DNA of 64,000 nucleotides, taken from the NCBI RefSeq assembly GCF_026262505.1, contig NC_067206.1:21591896-21655895 (forward strand), given 5' to 3'. Below the pieces are notes generated by a model. That model was not told where the DNA came from. It saw only the letters and a list, made by a program, of their open reading frames with translations, and did not search any database. Positions 58,429 through 64,000 of this stretch are shown here, piece by piece; the first letter of the stretch is position 1; the number at the start of each line of letters is the position of its first letter. Source of the DNA: Trichomonas vaginalis G3. Its lineage: Eukaryota > Parabasalia > Trichomonadida > Trichomonadidae. The position numbers were made by a program, and so were the translations under genes.

Positions 58429-60030
58429 ATGTACGCCGCTCAGAATATAACGCCAACAGTTTTGGATGCCATGAATGGAAATGTTTCCGAATGGTATAAC
58501 GAATGCGACAATGCCATTAGAAGGTCAGAAATAGTTCCTGGAACTTACGAATATACAACTGCTGTTTCTTATGGAAACGTAGGTGAGTTTGGAGAAGGTT
58601 CTTCAACAACAGTAGATATTGCTTGCGACAGGTTTCATATAATTTCTATTGACAACTCTTTCTTATACGTGGAACAAGACATTGAAATAAAACCTTCTGC
58701 CAAGTTGTCTGACAAGAAAGGTTGCAATGGAATTTTCTATGTCGGATACCAATATGCTCCAGAAGTTTTCATGGGATATAAGATATATTCTAACTCTGAC
58801 TTAGTTCAAACAGTAACATGGGCAAACTATGAATGGTTCGCTTTGAGAAACTCAGTACAACCACAAGCTAGAGAACAAACAGACCAGTATGCAACTATTG
58901 AGAAAATAAGAAGACTTGACCCTAACGTTCCAGGAGTTTATGTTAACCTTTCTGGACAAAATGCAGCAGCAGTAACCAAAGTAAAATTGAAACTTAGAGT
59001 TCCTTTGTCATCTTTCCTCATCTTCAGGTTTTTAAGATACTTGCCAAACTGGGCAGGAAAAATTTCTATCGAACTTACTCCAAGCAAAAATAACTTAGTC
59101 ATTGCACCAACACAAGACCCATTCACTCTTACTGTAGTGGAACAAATAAAATTCATTCGTGACTTTTGCAAAACAAAGTTGACTTAGACTTTGGTTTCTC
59201 AAACCTCAACACTGAAGTAAACTACTATTTCAATGCTGCTGGAACTGCTTGGGACCCAGTTAAGTTCACATGCGAAAAATTTGAATGCAAGAGAATAGAA
59301 AGCAGACTTGCAGTCTATATGTTGGACCCAGATATTTCAAATGCTTTAGCTGCCAAATATATTGCAGTTCCACTTATGTTCCCTATACACCAAATATCTG
59401 TCAAAGACTTTGCAGGTGAAGTTGGAAACCAAAGTGCTGACCCAGGTGCAAGAACAGATATTGCTTTAACAACTGCAATGAAACATGCAGATACTATGTT
59501 TGTACTGTTCAGACGAACTATAAATGACTATTCTTGTTTCTACAACCCCGGTATTAAATATCATATAAACATAGATGGCAAATACTATCCAAGAGAAGAA
59601 TATTCTACAGTTGAGGATATGAGGTCATACAACTTGACATTAGATGCTATGAACTTTAACAACAACTTCACAACAACCATTAACCCTGAAATGCAAAGTT
59701 CTATTATGCCATATGTGAAAGTATGGACTCATGCAGGAGCGTCAAAACACTCAATATACAAATGGAGACCGTTCAAACTTTTGGCTTGGCATTCCATTTG
59801 CTGACTCAGAAGACTTTATGGGTGGTATTTCAACTGTTGGTACAGTTCAAATACAATATACTGGTGACAGAGACGGTCCAGATGAATTGAAAGCAAAGAA
59901 GTTTACAAAACCAATAGCACTTTTCACGGAAGATGCTCTTTTGAAAATTCGTTCGATGAAACCTGCTGGGGCTCCTCAGATTGGTATAACGACAGCTTCC
60001 ATCGAGCAGATTTTGGCAGCAGGTCAGTAA
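58429..60030 (+). other. Major capsid protein region (E3), broken
   Basis: Starts MYAAQNITPTVLDAMNGNV after TATATTTTTACCCATATGAA. Long open stretches show the capsid blocks best of the three copies, including SSFLIFRFLRYLPNWAGKI and the C-terminal ASIEQILAAGQ. Fits a double-jelly-roll Polinton capsid. Broken in a few places. Confidence 0.7.
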
Positions 60031-60343
60031 GTTGTTCTTGAACTGACTTCTCTCCGTCAAATATTGACAGTACGCCAGTTTTGACATAGTATTGTATTAT
60101 AAACTTACCTTTAGAAATATCGGTCAGTTTTGTTGTTATATTTTTGTCTGCTTCAAGAACTTTCACCATCTCGGTTATACCAACTTTCTTTGCTTTATGA
60201 AAATATTTTGGTTCAGCAAAGACTGCTATTCTATAACATTTTCCATTGTTTGTGTAAAGAACTACTCTGTCAATGAACTTGTATTGTTTGTGTGTGTAAA
60301 CTTTGTTTTGCTTCAATTCGAAGAGATACTCAAATACGTCCAT
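59924..60343 (-). CDS. 139-residue protein antisense to capsid tail (E3)
   Basis: Begins MDVFEYLFELKQNKVYTHKQ. The N-terminal 90 residues look like a small mixed domain (RVVLYTNNGKCYRIAVFAEP); the last part overlaps the capsid gene's end on the other strand by about 107 bp. It shares a short symmetric spacer (60344-60361) with the divergent gene at 60362. No family recognised. The E1 counterpart starts at 34791. Confidence 0.45.
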   Translation of the reverse strand: MDVFEYLFELKQNKVYTHKQYKFIDRVVLYTNNGKCYRIAVFAEPKYFHKAKKVGITEMVKVLEADKNITTKLTDISKGKFIIQYYVKTGVLSIFDGEKSVQEQLTDLLPKSARWKLSLYQSEEPQQVSSNEFSKEHLP

Positions 60344-60361
60344 CTTTTTATTCTAAGTAAA

Positions 60362-60942
60362 ATGTCATTTCCGAAAAATAGAAGCGTAAGTGTTTCAAAA
60401 GGTTTAATGGCGATGGCAGATGTGAAGTTAAATTCACCAACTCAAACAAACAGTCAAAGTGTTGTTGTCAATGTCAAAGACAGAGATGTTGAAGTGGGGA
60501 AACCATACGAAGACGAAGATGGTATAACAATAGTTCCTGTAAAAGAACAACCAACATACCTGAAGTTAGCAGAGACTTAAGTTCTGTTGCAGATATTCGA
60601 AACGACTACCAACAACTTAAAGACAAACTTAAAACTCAGGAGAAGATTTGTCAGGCTTTAGGTCTAATGTTAAACTTGGTCGAACACAACCCTGTAAAAG
60701 TGAACTCATATGTCATCGCACCTCATGAAATTTTGAAAGAACTATTGAAACTTTTGACAGAGGCAGACGATATAAACATCAAAGAAATAGAACCCGACAT
60801 TGCTTGCTGTGGTGTTTCATATAATGTCATTGACAAGATATACGTTATGAAAGGAGGTGAAACGTTGAACTTAAAATATAGTTTCCCAGACGTCATAAAA
60901 ATATTTGACGACCACAACATTTCATTAAAATTTACTTGCTAA
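60362..60942 (+). other. Unknown virion-class gene region (E3)
   Basis: Counterpart of 34193-34726 in E1. Starts MSFPKNRSVSVSKGL after a symmetric TTTTTATTCTAAGTAAA spacer. The region is broken. Confidence 0.5.
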
Positions 60943-60946
60943 GTAA

Positions 60947-61768
60947 ATGGCAGAAGACATAGTGGTTTATACTATTACGACTAAAAACCCTGAGTCATAT
61001 AATTCTATAACAACAAACTTACAAAGTCCTCAAGGACGATATTGTAAACTGACCTTAAACACGATGACGACTAAAGCCTGTTTTGCTCTTTTGACACCAA
61101 GACTTTGTTGTTGTGAATGGTAAAAAATACTCCTTTGAAGATACTTACTCAGATATACCACCAACAGGTTTTGTTGACTTATTTAATACTTTAAGGACGG
61201 ATGTAACATGTGCTGCAACTAGAGCAGGTTTCATTATGTTTGGATGTCCGACTGAGTTTAGTATAAACGATATGAGCTATAATACAAAACTTATATCTGG
61301 TTTTTACTACCAACAGTTTCCTATAACAGGAAAAGGTGTCATACAAGGAATGTCTGTTCCATTGACTTTAAGTACACCTATTTTATATATTGTTTCAAAC
61401 TTAGGTTCAAAGTGCTATTCGAATGTCGACAGAAACTACTATGACCAAAAGATACTCATGCGTATAAACAACACTTTCTCTGCTGGTTTGCCTATTGTTC
61501 ATTCGAATGCAGAGTTTTCAGCTTTAGTAAACTCAAACACTTTAGCAAACATAAACTTAACCTTAGTTGACGCAAACTTTGTTCCTGTAAAACTTTTTTT
61601 CCTATGTATTTGTCAATGACGGCAGAAAGTTTCGAATTGGAAGATGCAACTGGTGAAAGTATTGTACTACAAGAACAACTTCAACAACAAATAGCTCAAG
61701 AACAACAAATGCAACAAATGGAACAAATGCAACAACAAAGTCAAGAACAACAAATAGCTCAAGAATAA
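60947..61768 (+). other. Penton-like region (E3)
   Basis: Counterpart of 33121-33945 in E1, with the same beta-rich core and a longer, partly different glutamine repeat tail. It begins only five bases after the previous stop. The region is broken. Confidence 0.55.
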
Positions 61769-61800
61769 AAAAAATATTTTTTTTTTATTTTTATAAAAAA

Positions 61801-63041
61801 ATGTACAGAATAGACGTTTCAGATTTTTATGACTTCCAAGCGTTCAGAAATATGTGTCCATTTAGAGACTATAACAAAGCAGTCGAGAATTTGAAACGTT
61901 TAGTCATTTATGTTGACTCTGCCCCAGAATGTTATGTCATGAAAGAATGGGATGTAGTCTTTAACAAACCAAGAGCGACAATAGTTTCAGAACAAGAATG
62001 TAAACAGAAACTTAAGAAAATAAAAGTCGTACAAGTTGGTATGAAGATGTTAGATGCTTGGGATATCTTATTGTCAAAGTTAGAAGATTTTTTCAGTTCG
62101 TGGTATAAAGTTCTATACACCTTCTCCAAACTTCTATTCTATCTTCACTGGATATAAATACGAACAAGTAGAATGGAAAGAAAATGTTATAGAAGCTTGG
62201 TTAGACCATGTCAAAGAAATTATATGCAAATGGAAACGAAAGAGTCTATGAGTATACATTCTTATGTTGGTTTGCAAACATCTTACAACATCCAAGTGCT
62301 AAAAATGAAACTGCTCTCATCATAATTGGAAAACAAGGAACAGGTAAGAACACTTTCTTTACAGATATCTTATGCAAACTGTTAGAAGGCTATTCGAACC
62401 CGAATATGACAAACTTAGAAAACATCTGCGGTAAATTTAACTCTTCAATAGAGAATATGAAACTTATAGTATGTAACGAACTTCAAAGTATAGATACAAC
62501 AAAGGTTTTAAACTCAGATGCTTTGAAGAGTCTTATAACAGACAAAGTTGGAGTTGTTGAAAGAAAGTATAGAGACCAAAGAGTTTGTGAAAATGTTGCA
62601 AATTTCATCATGGTTTCAAACAACGCCGTTCCGATGAAGTTAGAAAGTTCTGACAGAAGATATGTAGTTGTCAGAACGTCAGAAGCTCATATGCAAGATA
62701 CAGAATATTTTGACGACTTAGCAGAAACTTTGACACCTAACTTTTACAACCACTTGTTCTCATATTTCATGACATTAGATATTTCAAAGTTCAATCCAAG
62801 ACAAATTCCACATACCGAAGAGAGACAAACATTGTTAGAAGCAAACAAGAGTGTATATGAACTGTTTATAGATGAGACTAACTTTGAGTGTTTAGATGAA
62901 AGGTCATTGTACGATTCGTATAAACAGTATTGTCAAGAGTATGGTTATATGACAGCGTCTAAACGAACATTCTTGGCAAATGTCAAAAATCTTTTAGATG
63001 TTCAGAATGGTGTATATACAAAGAAAAATTTTTCTGAGTAA
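61801..63041 (+). other. SF3 helicase region (E3)
   Basis: Nearly identical to the E1 helicase, with the IIGKQGTGKNTFFTDIL and NFIMVSNN motifs intact. Replication-class start motif TATTTTTTTTTTATTTTTATAAA. The region is not open throughout. Confidence 0.75.
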
Positions 63042-63076
63042 ATTTTAAAAAAAAATATTTTTTTATTTTATTTGAA

Positions 63077-63661
63077 ATGTACGCTGAGTTTGTTGGAAAA
63101 GACCGTTGGGAAACTTGTTTGTTAGATGAGAAATATGAAATTCACTGTTGTGAGTCATTTGAAGTCAGAAACAAAAAGACAAAAAGAGTTTTAAGCGGAT
63201 GGGAGGGAAATGACGGATATGCTATGATGAATCTGGGTGGAAAACACTATTTTAAACATGTTGTCATTGCAACTCATTTTATACCGAATCCTAACAATTT
63301 ACCTTTTGTAGACCATATAAACCATATAAGAAACGACAATAGACTTGAAAACTTACGTTGGGTTACTCGTTCTGAAAACAATAAGAACAAAAGCAAATTT
63401 AGAGATATTGTATTCGAATTTGTCGACGAACTAGAAGATGAAGCAATTGAAATTACAGACTATGGCAAGCATACGTTTGAGTTTTACTACTATAGCGAAG
63501 AACAGGACTCTTTCTACTTTTATACCGGCGTAAACTATAGAAAATTACTAGTATGTTTTACTAAGGAAGGCTATGCTTATGTAAACACTAGAGATACAGA
63601 TGGAAAACACGTTCGAATACTTCTTAACAAATTCAAGAAGCTATATGGCATACCATTTTAA
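63077..63661 (+). CDS. HNH endonuclease (E3)
   Basis: 194 residues, close to the E1 copy at 23700-24284, with the same LPFVDHINHIRNDNRLENLR signature. In E3 it stands between the helicase and the SSB-like gene, and the AT-rich start motif is present both before it and after it. It reads open throughout. The differing location between copies marks it as an independently mobile nuclease gene, as expected for HNH homing-type nucleases. Confidence 0.85.
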   Translation: MYAEFVGKDRWETCLLDEKYEIHCCESFEVRNKKTKRVLSGWEGNDGYAMMNLGGKHYFKHVVIATHFIPNPNNLPFVDHINHIRNDNRLENLRWVTRSENNKNKSKFRDIVFEFVDELEDEAIEITDYGKHTFEFYYYSEEQDSFYFYTGVNYRKLLVCFTKEGYAYVNTRDTDGKHVRILLNKFKKLYGIPF

Positions 63662-63705
63662 AACGTTTTTTTAAAAAAAAAATATTTTTTTATCCGATAG
63701 AAAAG

Positions 63706-64000
63706 ATGACGAAATTCATCTCAGTAAACAAATATATGTCCGGACTTAAAGAAGAACTAGACCCATTCACATATTTGAATGTTTACTTCTACCATTTTGA
63801 AAAGTCTTCATTTGACAAAGTTTGGAACATCGAACCAGTTAAGTTTGCTATTGTGACTAAAAATGGTGCGAAATTTGAAGACTTAGACATAGAAGGTTTG
63901 TTAACAGTCAAAGAAAGTTTTGACAGAAGGTTTTCAAACCTTAAAGAAGGCAAAGCATACAAACTTGTTATACCTTATGAACCAAAGAAAGCAGACGACT
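63706..64000 (+). CDS. SSB-like candidate (E3), cut by window edge
   Basis: Begins MTKFISVNKYMSGLKEELDP after ATTTTTTTATCCGATAGAAAAG, identical in context to the E1 copy at 31397-31816. About 98 residues are visible and match E1 closely. The acidic tail lies outside the window. Confidence 0.5.
   Translation, partial: MTKFISVNKYMSGLKEELDPFTYLNVYFYHFEKSSFDKVWNIEPVKFAIVTKNGAKFEDLDIEGLLTVKESFDRRFSNLKEGKAYKLVIPYEPKKADD

Larger units (their letters stand above)
55025..64000 (-). mobile_element. Polinton E3, cut by window edge
   Basis: Begins GTATTGGGGCTTCC after an A tract of about 20, with a much shorter end repeat than E1. Gene order follows E1 from its right end inward, in inverted orientation: large structural region, capsid region, small antisense gene, unknown virion gene, penton-like, helicase, then HNH (in a new place) and the SSB-like gene. 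About ten or more breaks, mainly in the structural genes. Protein similarity to E1 is very high, so it is probably young. The rest lies beyond the window. Confidence 0.85.

Overview
The window is AT-rich eukaryotic DNA with closely packed genes and no introns that I can see. Short AT-rich 5-prime leaders, a host gene resembling the trichomonad initiator-binding family (IBD/IBP39), TCATT initiator boxes next to two host start codons, beta-helix surface-type genes and several large Polinton/Maverick elements point to a parabasalid, most likely Trichomonas vaginalis or a close relative. That assignment is inference.

Layout. (1) 1-3150: an edge-cut cluster of minus-strand virus-like genes. (2) 3173-15082: host region with a shortened BAR-like gene, an IBD-type DNA-binding protein, an ankyrin-repeat protein, splicing factor PRP38, a very large secreted lysine/glycine-rich repeat protein, a 5-prime-truncated beta-helix pseudogene, a gene-poor stretch and a beta-helix protein. 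(3) 15259-40455: Polinton E1, about 25 kb, bounded by A/T tracts, terminal inverted repeats and a candidate 5-bp target duplication. (4) 40616-47527: a Mutator-like (MULE) transposon complex. It holds a transposase gene split by an 841-bp foldback element, a long palindromic array of hairpins, a second partial inverted transposase copy, a small cluster of virus-like genes and an assembly gap (46958-46982). (5) 47896-49059: an intact beta-helix gene related to the pseudogene at 11.5 kb. (6) 50023-54949: Polinton E2, a short internally deleted derivative with two ends. (7) 55025 to the window edge: Polinton E3, inverted relative to E1, only 75 bp from E2 and cut by the edge.

E1 carries a full Polinton-type set: protein-primed-type DNA polymerase B, retroviral-type integrase, SF3 helicase, A32/FtsK-type packaging ATPase, double-jelly-roll-type major capsid region, a penton-like candidate, a phage-type collar fibre, a D12 adenine methylase, an HNH nuclease, KilA-N and GIY-YIG proteins, and an SSB-like candidate. 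All three copies are partly degraded and are treated as fossils. E1 and E3 proteins are nearly identical, so the insertions look young.

The most unusual signals are structural: (a) the multi-scale palindrome of about two dozen hairpins at 43.4-45.2 kb; (b) a hairpin array at 28.2-28.7 kb whose stems change in a compensatory way; (c) a GC-rich palindromic unit that sits in frame inside the KilA-N gene and is also tandemly repeated next to it; (d) two start-site motif classes that separate replication genes from virion genes; (e) an HNH gene that occupies different promoter sites in E1 and E3; (f) boundary modules related to the Polinton ends that frame internal gene cassettes.
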